64,000 nt of DNA from Silene latifolia (GCF_048544455.1 NC_133534.1:120986269-121050268), one strand, 5' to 3'; counted from the stretch's first letter, positions 12,701-25,447 are shown. The notes: generated from the sequence alone by a model not told the origin. Numbers and translations are program-made.

Positions 12701-13924
12701 CTTCCTTATCCAACACATGTCCCTCATAAGCCGGCATTCTCCCTATCATAGCATTTGGTAACTTACGTATCAAGACCGTCTCACATCTAAAAGAATGCGT
12801 TAAGACTCAAATATACAGGTGTAGATACCCTACGACTCAAAACAATGTAAAAACATAGCCACCGGCTCAAAACAAAAGTAAGAACATAGCCACCGGCTCA
12901 AAGTGGCCGCCCAATGAGGTACTCGGTCGAGTACATAACATACTAGGTCGAGTATAAGGTACTCGGTCGAGTAACTATATTACTCGGTCGAGTTTTCGAC
13001 TCCAGAAGCAAACTCAATTGTCGCAGAAGGATTACTCGGTCGAGTGCTGGGAATACTCGGCCGAATAGACCTTACTCGGTCGAGTATGAGACTACTCGGC
13101 CGAGTTCATGACTCCAGACGCTAAACAGTATTATCACAGAGAGATTACTCGGCCGAATATGGAATACTCGGTCGAGTATCGGCGCAGTTCTCAGCACCGT
13201 CCAGTTTTCGTAAAGCAGTCATATCTCACTCGTTACTTGGTCATTTTGGGCGTGTGACATATCGTTAGAATCGTAAGAGAACAAGTTATCACCTCAACTT
13301 GGAATCATAGCAATATCATTTCCAGAACTCGACTTATGACAGTTTGAAGACAACCCTTCCAAAATCGGTTTGTATACAAATCAAAATTTCTTAACAAAAC
13401 AACTTAAACATGCATAAAACAAACAATAACGATCCAATAATTCTAAAAACCAGTACATGGATGAACTTTTATCATATCCACATGGAAATTAAATACGACA
13501 TTCATATGCATAGACGCATGACCTTAATCACATGCTACTACCAACAACCAAACATTAACATCATCATGATTATGTACGCATGTTCCACTACCCTTTTAAA
13601 AGCCACACAATAAACACTTAACATGCCAACATATTTCATACCAAAACCGTTTCAACAAGTTTCACCATGTCTTACACATGTTTCCACACATCTCACTTCC
13701 TTTCACATGATTCAACCATTCAGGTTCCACATACCACACACACGCATCGAAAAGACTCACAACAAATTCCCCCTGGTGACCGGCTTGAGATTGTGAGGGC
13801 CATAGTGCAACTTCGGGACGTCTCCCAAGTCTTTGCGGTAGCTCCAAACAACTCTCTCCGGGTTCATTTTATTTAGACTCCCTAAGTTCATTGGGCTCAT
13901 TTGTTTTAGGTGTCGGAATCGTCG
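9721..13924 (-). other. Outer LARD internal region, non-coding
   Basis: About 4.2 kb that is pyrimidine- and A-rich on the plus strand, with no recognisable retroelement protein. Near its left end are two further pyrimidine-tract/hairpin modules, GAACTTCG-TCCT-CGAAGTTT at 9801-9820 and GTTACG-TCCT-CGTAAC at 10088-10103. A palindrome array lies at 12920-13178. The end near 13851-13939 resembles the equivalent end of the inner LARD. I treat the open frames of 60-140 codons here as chance. Confidence 0.7.
12920..13178. repeat. Palindrome array B (tetrad, tetrad, pair) in the outer LARD leader
   Basis: CTCGGTCGAG/CTCGGCCGAG-type 14-mers start at 12920, 12941, 12960 and 12981, then at 13033, 13054, 13073 and 13093, then at 13145 and 13165. 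Spacing inside groups is 19-21 bp and the groups repeat every 112-113 bp. Several copies carry one changed base. On the sense (minus) strand this lies between the primer-binding site and where gag would be. The Tekay-like element has the same order of groups at 60156-60422. Confidence 0.9.
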
Positions 13925-13936
13925 GCTCTGATACCA
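13925..13936 (-). other. Primer-binding site (tRNA-iMet type) of the outer LARD
   Basis: The minus strand reads TGGTATCAGAGC, three bases from the LTR that begins at 13940. Confidence 0.9.
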
Positions 13937-13939
13937 CTT

Positions 13940-15187
13940 TGTAACACCCCCTCATACCAAGGAACCTTACCAGGACTACCCAAGGATGAAAGGCTGTTAC
14001 CATCTCGGTTGCCCGAGGTTAGTATATATCAAAAGCGTCCGTCTAAACACATTTATTATAAGTACTGTAAAGTATTAATGTTTACAACAATCCAAATCCA
14101 AACCAAAACCAATAAAGTGAATACAACTGAGGACAACTACAAAATCATAGCTAAGACTCGTGACTGTGATACTACAACTGGTGATGACGACTTCCCCATG
14201 ACCGCCCCAGCTTACCAAATGCAATACCTGTCAAGTCTGCTCACCATCCCCGAATGGATCACCGCAGGTTTTACAAAACAACAACAACGGGGTCAGTACC
14301 ATTCAATCAATGTAAGACAAACAAACAATGTAACCGACTGATTATCCTCCATAGTAACCGACAACACACCGAAGTGTGTAGCCCTGCCAGATTACCGATC
14401 GCAACAGGTAATCCACTCCGTCAGTGGGTGACCGCAGCCCATCCCCACCAAGTCCAGCTCATCAACGAGCGACTAACAATCCCTGTCCCTTAATGTGCAC
14501 ATCCCCTCCCGTGACGGGTTCCACGGAGGGCGAACTAGGGTGTGAAGCCACTCCCGCAAGTGACTCCACCACAATCACACAACACCACAGCATCACAGAT
14601 GTCACAACATCACAACCGTCACAACACAACCACATCACCACCGTCATCACAACACCCATACTCCGATGATCAGCAGATAACAACAATCACAACACAAGCA
14701 CAGTCTTAAATCAATTAACAGAATCGAGTAGGAAACCCTACCTTTTTCGCAATCCGCTTACGCTGCAATCAACCATACAAATGCATAACAATTACCACAT
14801 CGTCACCTACAACAACAATCATATAATTCTAATCACTAACTGCAAAACCCCCATTTCCCCCAATTCAAAGAATAAAGACAAACCCTAGAATTAATCATCA
14901 ACAACATAGGGATAAAGACTTACCGGCGAAAGAATGAAAGATTGAACGCAAGGACTACGACGATTGCCCACACAGTGGAGGATTAGGGAGTGATTAGAGA
15001 AATCGTAAAATGTTTAGGGTTGTAAATGACGTTTAGAAACTGACTTTCAATATTAAATAACCCTAAACACTCCCGCACCAACCGCTGAAATATTACTCGC
15101 CAGACCGGATACTCGGTCGAGTAAAGTGTATACTCGGCCGAGTATCCTCTACTCGGTCGAGTATTCACTAAACTCGGCCGAGTATTC
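13940..15187 (-). repeat. Outer LARD 5' LTR, main part (interrupted by Copia)
   Basis: Starts tgtaacaccccctc. The part from about 14735 onward is the same as 1-447. The LTR continues at 23867-23962 after the Copia element and its duplicated target TATTC. Reconstructed length is about 1.34 kb, close to the 1,332 bp LTR at 58354-59685, with which it shares the GTGCACATTAA and (CACAA)-rich middle sections on opposite strands. Confidence 0.85.
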
Positions 15188-16492
15188 TGTTAGGTTCATA
15201 TACCTATTATTAGACTCCTCTAATAGTGAACTAATTAACTTGTTAATTATTTGTTCTTTAGATCTAGTGCATGCATAACAAAATGAAAGATTTATAAGAA
15301 AAACAATGTTCCTTACATTGTTAGTTGGTTCGAAAATTTGGGCACAAGTAAGGTCACCTTCCTTCACTTGTTCTTGAGCTTATAATGATGGATGATCCTC
15401 CTAAGACTCCAAGTTTAGAAGCCACTCCAATAAATTGCACCCAAGATGAAACCCAAAAATCTCTACTAATATTAACTAGATATATAGTAGAAATATTACC
15501 TTAATAATACTAATATTCTTATATTACTACTTCTAGTAATAGATTTGGTGTATTAGTATTTATTGAGACCTTTTTATGAATTTGCATGTGTGGAAATTTT
15601 AGAGAGAAAAACAAGTAAAAGCTTCCTACAATAACCACAAAAATGAGCAACCATAATGCCCTTTTTGAAGCCAAAAACCGGTGGCCTTATGGTCTTTAGG
15701 GAATCTTTTTATTTTTGTTTTTTTACTCTTTGTAAAGTGTAGGTGGAGAGTAGGGAGCAATAGTGTAAGAAGTAGTATGAAAAGCCTTGTGTGATATGTC
15801 ACTATCACACAATAACCAACACTTACAAAAGACAAATGAGCATCTCTTGTGCTCTTATTTTGGCCGAAATATTGGTCCTTTTATGGACCATATTTGCCTT
15901 TTATCATTTGTCCCACAAATGCTTATAAGTCTTATGTTTAACAATCTTACATATTTAATTATTAATGTAATCATTTAACACTTAAATATTACAACTAATA
16001 ATATAATATACACTCCACTTTTGAGTAGTATACTACCATTATATCATCATATAATGGGTCCCATAATTAGTAGTTAGTTAAAATTACAACTTCTTGTAAC
16101 TTTAAATAACTAATTACCTCTACCTGAAAACTTATATTAATACCTCAACTAATTTAGTAATATAACACTTAATTACTAAATTTAATCTTTATTTAATCAC
16201 ATTAAAATAAGACGCAAAATTGCACTCCCATAATTAAGGAATTAATTAATCAGACGCATACAATTAATTAAATAGCTATTTGGGCTTCATCCTATAGGTG
16301 TGACCTAAAGGGATCAACTGACCACCACCGTCACACGACAGTAATGTCAAACTCTAGTTAGCCAATCATTACCGATTAATGACGGTCAGTCGACTGTATA
16401 AAGAATCATCCCTCATGTATTCTTAATTTGAGATTTAATTATGATATTTAAATCATGTGATCGCACTATTGTTGAGGACACATTTCCCAACA
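15188..16492 (-). repeat. Copia 3' LTR
   Basis: Bounded TGTTAGG...CCCAACA on the plus strand, 1,305 bp, almost identical to 22556-23861. On the minus strand it begins TGTTGGGAAATG, preceded by a purine run (GTGGGAGATT), the usual polypurine tract context of plant Copia elements. Confidence 0.92.
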
Positions 16493-19279
16493 ATCTCCCA
16501 CTTGTCCTCGACAAGTGTGCGTCACCAATTCTCTTGTCCTATTACAATCTCCCACTCAATGCAAGGTGTCTTGCAGGTCGTACTTACATTTGATCATATC
16601 TTGAGTGGTTTTCTCGATCCGGAGATTAACGTCGACCGGAATTATCTATCATAGATACCTTCCGAGCGTGGCCACGCATTTCCAGTTAACTACTCCTCGA
16701 GTGGCCTTGAGATTTCAAACAACCCTGACAAGGGGTGGACAATTCCTATCGCCCTATTCCCTTCGTTCAGCCACAGTCCATCATAACCCAAAATATACCC
16801 AGTTTGACCTCATTTACGAAATCGTAGAGTATAAATCAAAGCTAATCAGAAGTTGTGCCAACTTGGGCGAATAGTCTCTAGTCAAAAGAATTGACTCATA
16901 AGAATACTATAGTAGCTCTTGCCACGACCAGGCTTTATGAATTACCGGAACTCTATAAGCGGTCACGCCGACATGATTGTCCCATACAACCGCCTATGTG
17001 ATCGACTAGTCATCCCATATGACTCTATGGCACTTGAACTTGCCATCAATCGCATCACACTCTACTCACTTCGAGACGTCACCTCATATAAGTAACTAGG
17101 GGCGAATACCATGTCAATCCAGTTCACTTTAATGGGGTTCAATTTGTCTCTACAACCCATTCGGATACGACAAAGTAGCAGGTGAGTTTTAATAAAACTC
17201 AAACGATAAATGTGATTATCACATATGAATAGTCAATACACTATTACTACTTCATATTCTGTAATCTTTAGTGTATTATTAACACTAATTAAAATGCAAT
17301 ACAAGCTTGGCAAGTGGATATACCCGATATCCATATATTCCAACTTAATTAATTGCTATTTCCTTCCATTCAATGTCATCTCTTAATAACATGAATTTCT
17401 CTAAGTATATGTCTAGACTTCATACTAGACCCGAGCTCTTTAACTTGAAAGAAGCTCCCACTGTTATCGCATAACTTGTGATAAAGTCATTTGTAGAGGG
17501 ATTCACCCTTAATCCCTACCTTGACCATTTAATCACTATATACTTAGACTCCTTTTGTAAAATTTGCAATGCGCGAAATTTAAAACACCTTTCTTAGTTT
17601 CTTTCTCCTTTGTCAATAAGACATCCTAGGATTTCAACAAATCCGTTTTGGTTTGGAAACTAAAGTTTGTGTATCCCATCAACACCTAACTTAGTTTATC
17701 ATCCAAACATGTGAACGACTCCTTCCCTAATTCTTCTCAAGAATCTCAAGGATGTTCTATAAGGCTCTCACAAACCATATCATGGGAATTATCTTGTTAT
17801 TGACTTATTATGCCCTAGGCATATTTTTTATCACAGCACATGCGTCTGTTGGCATACATAATCGTTCTAATGGCGGAAACATTAGCAATCGATTTCATGT
17901 AATCAACAACTTAATGGGTTCAGTGAACGACTATGATTCCATCATAGTAATTCCACTTTCATCATCATGAATAAGCCATTCAACCTTGTTGATGTTACAA
18001 CAGATACGAAAGATCTTATCCTCATAAGACTCTCAACTCTATGCCAATATACTCTCACATAGATTCGGTAATCTAACGTATATTGCACCCTTTCCTAGTC
18101 TCCCAATCACTCTTGCCAGAAGAGAGCATTGGTACATTATTCTCAATAATTAATATGTCATCAACATATAAGACATGGAAAAACAATTCTAGCTCCCACT
18201 TAACTTCATGTATATCATGATTCTTCAATCATGTGAATGAAACAATTCACTATAATCACATGAATGAAAAGTATAATCCTTTAATGCTAGCTTAAAACCA
18301 ACTTGTGATCACTTAAGATAGCTACGCATAATATGTTAGGATTCTTAGATCTTAATCTAAGGTTTTGTGTTTGAAACACTTCCTTCTCTAAATTCCCATT
18401 TTAGAAAAGCGAATTTTTATTTGCCATTCTTCATTAAAATGAAATGCGGCAATTCCTAACACAATTTGTCTTGATCAACATCTTTATGTAAATCTTATGC
18501 ATTTGTGTACTCTAAAGCTCTATTTCCCATTAAAGAGACCCTCACTTTAATGTAAATCTACTCATGAGCAACAATTTTCGGATTGTAATGCTTCGCTCGT
18601 ATGTAACAAGGTCATGATACTATCACTTTCACAAAGTAATATTTTTGAACAATAAGACATGTGCGATAAACTCCCACTGAACTATGCTCTCATACTATCT
18701 TCATAGATAATAGTTCAATACCAACTCCCACTCTATAATTCAATTACTTTCACAAAGTAACATTTCAACTATAAGAGATGTTTGTGACGATTCAATCTAC
18801 TCCCACTCTATCTCTCAGAAATATATCAATATTCATGAGAGATAGCTTTGTGAGTCACAAACATATATATTTAACGGAGTATTAGGAGTTTATCTAGACT
18901 ATGTATTAGCTTTCAATGGGCCATCCTAACATGGCAGCTAGATAATATACGAGTCTTATCCATGTCATCTGTTTAATAGACTCTCTATTCTATGTATCTC
19001 ATGGTTGACCATCCAATTAGAATTACTTGTCCGTTTTGGATTGCAAATTCCCAAAATTGAGTTCATCAACTCAAACCGACTCATATTAGTTTGATCTTAT
19101 GGGTAGTGACGCTAGGTCATAATCCATCTTTAATAAATCAAATTTATTACTTAGATCTTTGCCACTACGATTGGGTCGTAATGCTTAGAACTTTATTCAA
19201 TTGGTTCTCTACGTCATTTTAGAAATTTCTCAAATCTCTCAAATGCTTCACCTTTTATTTGATCAAGTAAAATATACCC
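16493..19279 (-). pseudogene. Decayed Copia RT/RNase H region
   Basis: No open frame of useful length remains. The clearest relic is the RT active-site segment on the minus strand at about 18141-18175, which reads as L-Y-V-D-D-I-L-I-I; the lines downstream of it keep scattered Copia-like residues among stops. The stretch 16493-17750 next to the 3' LTR holds no motif I can name. The dense stops show that this copy could not have encoded its own reverse transcriptase. Confidence 0.6.
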
Positions 19280-19546
19280 TTATCTACTTGAATCATTGGT
19301 AAAAGTGACGAAGTAGTCATAAATTCCCCTTACGGTGATGCTCATTAGAACACATACATCGGCATGTATTAGTCTCAACAAATCACTTGCTTGTGTCCCT
19401 TTACCTCTAAAGGAAGTACAAATTATATTGCAAAGGAGACAAGATTCGCATATTCCATATGATTGAAAATCAAATGGTCTAATAATTCTAGTCGACACTA
19501 GCATTTTAATGCGTTTCTCATTTACGTAACCTAATTGAAAAATCAA
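19280..19546 (-). pseudogene. Copia GAG-pre-integrase / integrase N-terminal remnant
   Basis: An 88-codon open stretch resembling the start of Copia integrase: a G-x-x-N-E-K-R-I segment, then C-E-S-C (the two cysteines of the HHCC zinc site), G-K-G-T-Q-A-S-D-L-L, and a degenerate equivalent of the H-T-D-V-C-G-P-M catalytic-core entry (here H-A-D-V-C-V-L-M). Several conserved residues are replaced and the frame is cut on both sides. It sits between the gag remnant and the RT remnant, as expected for the Copia order gag-PR-IN-RT-RH. Confidence 0.7.
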
Positions 19547-19858
19547 ATGTACAAATCATTTGGATTACTTGTTATGAGTCTTTTGGTGCGTATTATGTAG
19601 ATATCTTTACATGAGTTGGAACTGTCTAAAACTTGTGTATCATAAAGATAAGTGACATGGCTCACATCCACGTCTATTTTCAATAAAATACAATAATTGT
19701 CTTTGAGGACAAAATATAGATCATTTCATGTCTCACATGGAAATAATGTTTTAGACTAAGTGGGAACATAATAACAATTATGTAAATCATAACTCAAAGC
19801 TATTAGCAAAAACAAGTATATAAATTTCTCTTGAAGTGGCGGCTACCCGAGCTCCAAT

Positions 19859-20356
19859 TCATTGTCGGAGATTCATATCACTCTTGTTTAGCTTTTCCTC
19901 ATTTCCAAGTCCCACTTGGAGTAATAAGTCCAACTTGATATCTTCCAAATACTTGGGGCAATTTCGCCTCCAATGGCCCATGACATTTAAAATAATGATA
20001 TTCATGGTAGGATTGGATACCCATCTTGGTTTTGTGGTAGTCTCACTATCAACTTCCAATTCACAATCGGATTTGGGTTTCTCACATATCTTTGCTCTTC
20101 CTTTACTAACACCAATACTACTTTCATTTGCAAGGACACTCTTGCTAGAACTCCCACTTAATTTGATATTACTTCTTGTTTCATCAAACAAGGATATCTT
20201 GGAATCTATGAGATTCCCCTCATATGAACCTCTTACCTGAGAGGTAGGCATGAGTATGAGGTGTAGAAGTAGTAAAAAGACAAAGATTCCCATCTTCACC
20301 AATGCTAAAGCGTAGTACTCTAATCGGGTCGTTGATATACGAGAAGCATTTTTCAT
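19859..20356 (-). pseudogene. Copia gag C-terminal remnant with zinc-knuckle relic
   Basis: A 165-codon open stretch whose C-terminal half contains G-H-W-R-R-N-C-P-K-Y, the second half of a CCHC zinc knuckle as found in plant Copia gag. The first cysteines are lost. The N-terminal half shows no gag similarity that I can identify, so the frame is partly chance. The whole is non-functional. Confidence 0.55.
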
Positions 20357-20480
20357 AGAATGATTGGAGCCAAGAATTAATGGTGATCGGTGTATGATTA
20401 TTAGATGATATTGGAGTTGTCATTGCAATTGATAAAACAAATTTGACTACAAAATAGGAAATGAAGGAATTAATTATCAT

Positions 20481-22538
20481 CTATCGTTTTAATAATACTC
20501 GTAAATTTAACTACAAGCATTGCATTTATATAGTGACCTCCACCCAACTACATAAATGATTCCGAGATCCAAATTCATATCAACTCGGGCACGGTGAGCC
20601 GATTCATCCCTTATTAATATAACTCGGTGGATTAACCTTTTAATCGATTCTACTTTTAGAACTCTCGGTCGATAAAAATTACTCTAATTCTCATCTTTAG
20701 CCAGGAACACATGCGACTACGGTCAACAATACTTCCGTTGAGCTCAATCCAAATTTCGATGTAATAACTTTTTACTACCCCACTTCGCCAACGTAACAAG
20801 GTTTGTATTACGGTGAAGCCGGATTAACTCCCTTGCGAAATTGGTACTTCATGGGTTTCTACTATTTGGTAAGGCTTTTTCTCAATTTTTAATATGTGAG
20901 AGGTCTTGTCAATTTATTATCTATCACGTTTTAAGTGAACTAAAGCGGTGAACTACGATAATCATAATTGACACGGTCGATGACTCGATATGAAATGCAT
21001 GTGTTGTTATGGCGATTTGGCAATGCATGCAACATATTAAAAGAAATGCAAAGCAATAAATAAAATTCCTAGTATGGCCTTCCTAAAAATAGAAAATCAA
21101 ATAATCTATTACATATTCGGAAACCAACTCCTTTGGTCCCTTGAATCTTCAAATGGCACGCCTCCCAAGACACCGTCTTTGTCGGATCACCTTTCCGAAT
21201 TGCACCATCTTTGAAGATGCTCCATAATTACAAATAATAATAAAAATACAAAGCTATTCCTATTATACATTTATAAAATGGAAAAACTAATGAAATAAAA
21301 ATAAAAGTGATACGAGATCACATTAAATTACAACCGAATCAATATTCCCTTTCATTACGGGTAATATTGATAAAAACTAAGGCCATACTAAGATAAAATT
21401 ACATAATTCAAAATTATATAAATAAAAGACATTCAACAATTGAAATATGCAGCATTATAATATGTATCTATCATGCCAAATCATGTGCCAAATCGCCCTA
21501 TTTAACTTACGTCGTACATATAACCCGGTTTCATGGAAATGCGTGATAATAACCTTTTAAAATCACTAATTAACACTTAAATCACATCTAAGCTCAAGTT
21601 AATTATCCTAACACATTTTAGGACTCAAAAATCAGTCATCACTAAATTTTTGACAATAATTCAACTTGATTTAATTTTATGCTCATTTTTGACCTTAAAA
21701 TCATTATTTATATGAAATAAATCCAAATTAAATCATAAATGTTTCAAAATTTGAATTTTAAATTTTTGAACATTCTGGAATAAATACATGACACTCATAA
21801 TGTCAAAAAACATGGTTAAAATTTTCGAATTAATTTTGAGAAAATATAGTTGCATTTTATCGGTTTTATCTCATAAAATATATAAAGCATACGAAAATTA
21901 AACCAATAATTTTTATAACTTTAGATCTGAAAAGTGGGATATTAATTCAACTTAAAATAATTTTCTCAAGCCATGCAATACGTTTTAGCTAATTTTTGCT
22001 AAAATAGTCACTATTTATGCCATTTTTACTCAAAAATTCATAAATCATGCTAAAGAAGATATTTAAATCTAGAAATTTACATACTCTCTGTAAATCTTGC
22101 ATGTGACATCATATTAAAAGATCATGGCTTAATTCGAAATTAAACTAATTTTAACCATTTTACCTCTTTTAATCCATTTTTATCTCATAAAAATCATAAA
22201 TCATGCAAAATTAATCAAATTAACTCGTCCTTTTACACACAACTTGTAAAATATGCATGTGAGGTCATATAAATTTTTCAAGGTCAGAAACGAAATTTAA
22301 CTATTTTTAGCATTTTAATTCCCATTTTAGTCATAAAAATGTAATAAAATGACCAAAAATCCTTAAAATGAGCAATAAATTTCCATGAATCATAAAAATG
22401 ACCTAAAAACATTTTAGGACCAGAATATATAACATGCATGGTGATTTCGTGGCTTATACTTATAAATCACAAATTTTTAAGTTTTATATGTTAACCTTTT
22501 AACTCGGAAAAACAATAACCGATTATGCATGCAACAAC
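20481..22538 (-). other. Copia 5' internal DNA, non-coding
   Basis: About 2 kb of strongly A+T-rich sequence between the 5' LTR primer site and the gag relic. A gag N-terminus would be expected here but no frame stays open. Recurrent ATTTTT/AAAATCAT words are seen but no clear tandem repeat. Confidence 0.6.
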
Positions 22539-22553
22539 CTGGCTCTGATACCA
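22539..22553 (-). other. Primer-binding site (tRNA-iMet) of the Copia element
   Basis: The minus strand reads TGGTATCAGAGCCAG, a 15-base match to the usual plant Met-tRNA primer complement, two bases from the 5' LTR at 22556. Confidence 0.92.
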
Positions 22554-22555
22554 CT

Positions 22556-23861
22556 TGTTAGGTTCATATACCTATTATTAGACTCCTCTAATAGTGAACT
22601 AATTAACTTGTTAATTATTTGTTCTTTAGATCTAGTGCATGCATAACAAAATGAAAGATTTATAAGAAAAACAATGTTCCTTACATTGTTAGTTGGTTCG
22701 AAAATTTGGGCACAAGTAAGGTCACCTTCCTTCACTTGTTCTTGAGCTTATAATGATGGATGATCCTCCTAAGACTCCAAGTTTAGAAGCCACTCCAATA
22801 AATTGCACCCAAGATGAAACCCAAAAATCTCTACTAATATTAACTAGATATATAGTAGAAATATTACCTTAATAATACTAATATTCTTATATTACTACTT
22901 CTAGTAATAGATTTGGTGTATTAGTATTTATTGAGACCTTTTTATGAATTTGCATGTGAGGAAATTTTAGAGAGAAAAACAAGTAAAAGCTTCCTACAAT
23001 AACCACAAAAATGAGCAACCATAATGCCCTTTTTGAAGCCAAAAACCGGTGGCCTTATGGTCTTTAGGGAATCTTTTTATTTTTGTTTTTTTACTCTTTG
23101 TAAAGTGTAGGTGGAGAGTAGGGAGCAATAGTGTAAGAAGTAGTATGAAAAGCCTTGTGTGATATGTCACTATCACACAATAACCAACACTTACAAAAGA
23201 CAAATGAGCATCTCTTGTGCTCTTATTTTGGCCGAAATATTGGTCCTTTTATGGACCATATTTGCCTTTTATCATTTGTCCCACAAATGCTTATAAGTCT
23301 TATGTTTAACAATCTTACATATTTAATTATTAATGTAATCATTTAACACTTAAATATTACAACTAATAATATAATATACACTCCACTTTTTGAGTAGTAT
23401 ACTACCATTATATCATCATATAATGGGTCCCATAATTACTAGTTAGTTAAAATTACAACTTCTTGTAACTTTAAATAACTAATTACCTCTACCTGAAAAC
23501 TTATATTAATACCTCAACTAATTTAGTAATATAACACTTAATTACTAAATTTAATCTTTATTTAATCACATTAAAATAAGACGCAAAATTGCACTCCCAT
23601 AATTAAGGAATTAATTAATCAGACGCATACAATTAATTAAATAGCTATTTGGGCTTCATCCTATAGGTGTGACCTAAAGGGATCAACTGACCACCACCGT
23701 CACACGACAGTAATGTCAAACTCTAGTTAGCCAATCATTACCGATTAATGACGGTCAGTCGACTGTATAAAGAATCATTCCTCATGTATTCTTAATTTGA
23801 GATTTAATTATGATATTTAAATCATGTGATCGCACTATTGTTGAGGACACATTTCCCAACA
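22556..23861 (-). repeat. Copia 5' LTR
   Basis: 1,306 bp. It differs from 15188-16492 by single changes near 22958, 23392 and 23439 and one C/T difference near 23780. It is followed by TATTC, the target duplication, and then by the rest of the outer LARD LTR. Confidence 0.92.
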
Positions 23862-23866
23862 TATTC

Positions 23867-23962
23867 CTCGGCAGAACCCAAACAGACTACATTCTTGACA
23901 CTACTCGGCCGAGTAGGCTCTACTCGTCGAGTACTTAACTTATAAAAATCCGTAGTATTACA
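23867..23962 (-). repeat. Outer LARD 5' LTR, remaining end
   Basis: Resumes the interrupted LTR (cctcggcagaaccc...) and ends in ccgtagtattaca. It corresponds to 452-551. One palindrome copy here has lost a base compared with the left LTR. Confidence 0.85.
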
Positions 23963-23967
23963 CATTC

Positions 23968-24511
23968 ATTCACAACTTGAGAGGCATACTACTCCATGGT
24001 TCGCTGACTATGCCAATTTTATTGTTAAAGAAGTTCTTCCTCCGAATTTGAGCTACAACCAAAGGAAGAGATTTTTGTTCGAGGTAAAGAGATACTTTTG
24101 GGATGACCCCAATCTTTACAAAGAGTGCAGTGATGGACTTTACCGGAGGTGAATACCCCAATGGGAGATTCATGGTGTTTTGTTAGGATGTCACTCATCA
24201 CCTTATGGTGGACATCATGGAGCACGAAGGACTATTGCTAAGGTCCTTCAATCGGGCTTATATTGGCCTACCATGTTCCAAGATTCTAGGGACTTCATTC
24301 TCCATTGTGATGCTTGTCAAAAAACGGGAAATATTTCTTGGCGGAATGAGATGCCACAGCGAGGGATATTGGAGGTGGAAATCTTCGATGTTTGGGGTAT
24401 CGACTACCAAGGACCGTTTGTGACATCTAAGAGAAACAAATACATCCTTGTGGCCGTTGACTATTATTTTGTGTGGATTTTGCGCAAGGCGAAATCAGGT
24501 CAGGGTAGAGT
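23968..24511 (+). pseudogene. Athila-type pol fragment (RNase H/integrase boundary and zinc finger)
   Basis: The plus strand translates, with one in-frame TGA near 24150, into the same protein region as Athila-1 at about 33550-34100. The integrase HHCC zinc finger is recognisable (C-H-S-S-P-Y-G-G-H-H ... C-D-A-C-Q), followed by W-G-I-D-Y-Q-G-P-F, the first catalytic Asp of integrase. Similarity ends near 24500, where the Retand LTR begins. The opposite strand and the sequence differences show it is not a recent copy of Athila-1. It is the DNA into which the outer LARD and the Retand element seem to have inserted. Confidence 0.75.
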
Positions 24512-25096
24512 TGTGTAAGGTTAACTAGCTCTAGGTAGTCTGTTGGTCAGGTCGTCAAGGTACAATAATAAGCTGTAAATGAAATAACAACAATAACAAA
24601 AAGACAAGCAATTTTGTACGTGGAAAACCCTTGAATGGGAAAAAACCATGGGCACCAAGCCAGGAGAGGATTTCACTATGTTATCTGGGAGAATAATTAT
24701 ATGATTATAACAATCTTTGTATTTCTCTAAGTATTGTGTATGCTCCTTCTTGCGTATGAATGATATATCCTCTAGTATCTTCAAAGTGTTCCTTATATAG
24801 TCTTCTTCCCTGAACGGCTACTTGATCCGGTATTAAAGGTAGAATATTCTCCATAATTGCCAGTAATAATTGCTAATTATTCCTCCGTTAATTACTGCAT
24901 TTACTGCGTAATCTTCACACTTAATGCTGCGTATATAATTCCTTTATTTTACGCGTATATGGTCTAATATCGTCCTGATATTTTGACTGTTGTCCTCTCC
25001 ATGGCCTGGCGCCTATCTTAATGTGCCCTGATAGCCTGTCGGTCAGGTTCAGGTGAGATACTGATTAGGAAGGTCTGCGGATTTCCAGGCCTAACA
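24512..25096 (-). repeat. Probable Retand 3' LTR
   Basis: The right boundary is well defined (ggcctaaca, then a pyrimidine-rich tract attgccccttatctcctc, a polypurine tract on the sense strand). The left boundary is placed where Athila pol similarity stops and a TGTGTAAGG start is possible. No second LTR copy is present in the window, so the length of about 585 bp is an estimate. Confidence 0.6.
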
Positions 25097-25306
25097 ATTG
25101 CCCCTTATCTCCTCAATTGCAGTGTGCCAGACGGAAAAATGAGGAGATAACTTTATTATTGGTAAGATTACCCAACGGTTATGTTTTTCCTGATAAAATT
25201 CCTGTAACGGCTATTTTTTCTGCGATTCTTTGACGCGTGTTTATTTACTGCAACTTCCTTAATGATTATCCACTTCCTTTGCGGCTGAAACCCTAATCCT
25301 CTTCAT

Positions 25307-25314
25307 TATAAATA
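25307..25314 (+). promoter_or_regulatory. TATA box candidate for the antisense extra gene
   Basis: TATAAATA in the context cattataaatacc, about 135 bp upstream of the first ATG (25448) of the plus-strand gene and outside the predicted LTR. The spacing suits a plant core promoter with a 5' leader of about 100 nt. This is inference; no transcript data are available here. Confidence 0.5.
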
Positions 25315-25447
25315 CCTGTGTGCTTCATTAAGTTGAACTCACTAACACAATCTCTTCTCATCTTCTCTCTTTAACAATCTTCTCCTTCAGTTTTCTTAAT
25401 TTCCAACTTCGTCAATCCTTAATCAATTCTTTATAATCTTTCAAATA

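Larger units (their letters stand above)
15188..23861 (-). mobile_element. Copia-type LTR retrotransposon inserted in the outer LARD's LTR
   Basis: Complete element with TSD TATTC (15183-15187 and 23862-23866). LTRs are 15188-16492 and 22556-23861. The primer-binding site (22539-22553) and the purine-rich tract beside 16493 both place the sense strand on minus. Remnants of a Copia gag zinc knuckle, integrase N-terminus and RT YVDD motif follow in the correct order from right to left, but all are interrupted by many stops. By eye the LTRs differ by only about three substitutions and one single-base indel, so the insertion is recent although the coding region is decayed. Confidence 0.92.
1..23962 (-). 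mobile_element. Outer LARD, a non-autonomous Ty3/gypsy-type LTR retrotransposon (left end outside window)
   Basis: Its two LTRs are 1-551 (partial) and 13940-15187 continued at 23867-23962. The sequence 1-551 reappears almost unchanged from about 14735 and resumes after the Copia insertion. Orientation is minus: a tRNA-iMet primer-binding site lies next to the right LTR and a polypurine tract (pyrimidine on the plus strand) next to the left LTR. After removing the nested LARD (740-9715), only about 4.4 kb of internal DNA remains, without any recognisable gag or pol. The LTR ends and the GGGGTGTTACA terminus match the Tekay-like element at 58354, so I infer a non-autonomous partner of that family. 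The flank 23963-23967 (cattc) is one side of the presumed target duplication; the other lies outside the window. Confidence 0.85.

Noticed and set aside
12108..12761. Several overlapping plus-strand frames rich in Ser, His, Leu and Phe
   Set aside because: They arise from pyrimidine-rich, stop-poor DNA in the LARD interior. Overlapping frames all stay open, which is a sign of composition rather than coding.
19836..20240. Plus-strand frame of 134 codons with hydrophobic stretches
   Set aside because: It overlaps the Copia gag relic on the other strand and shows no family resemblance.
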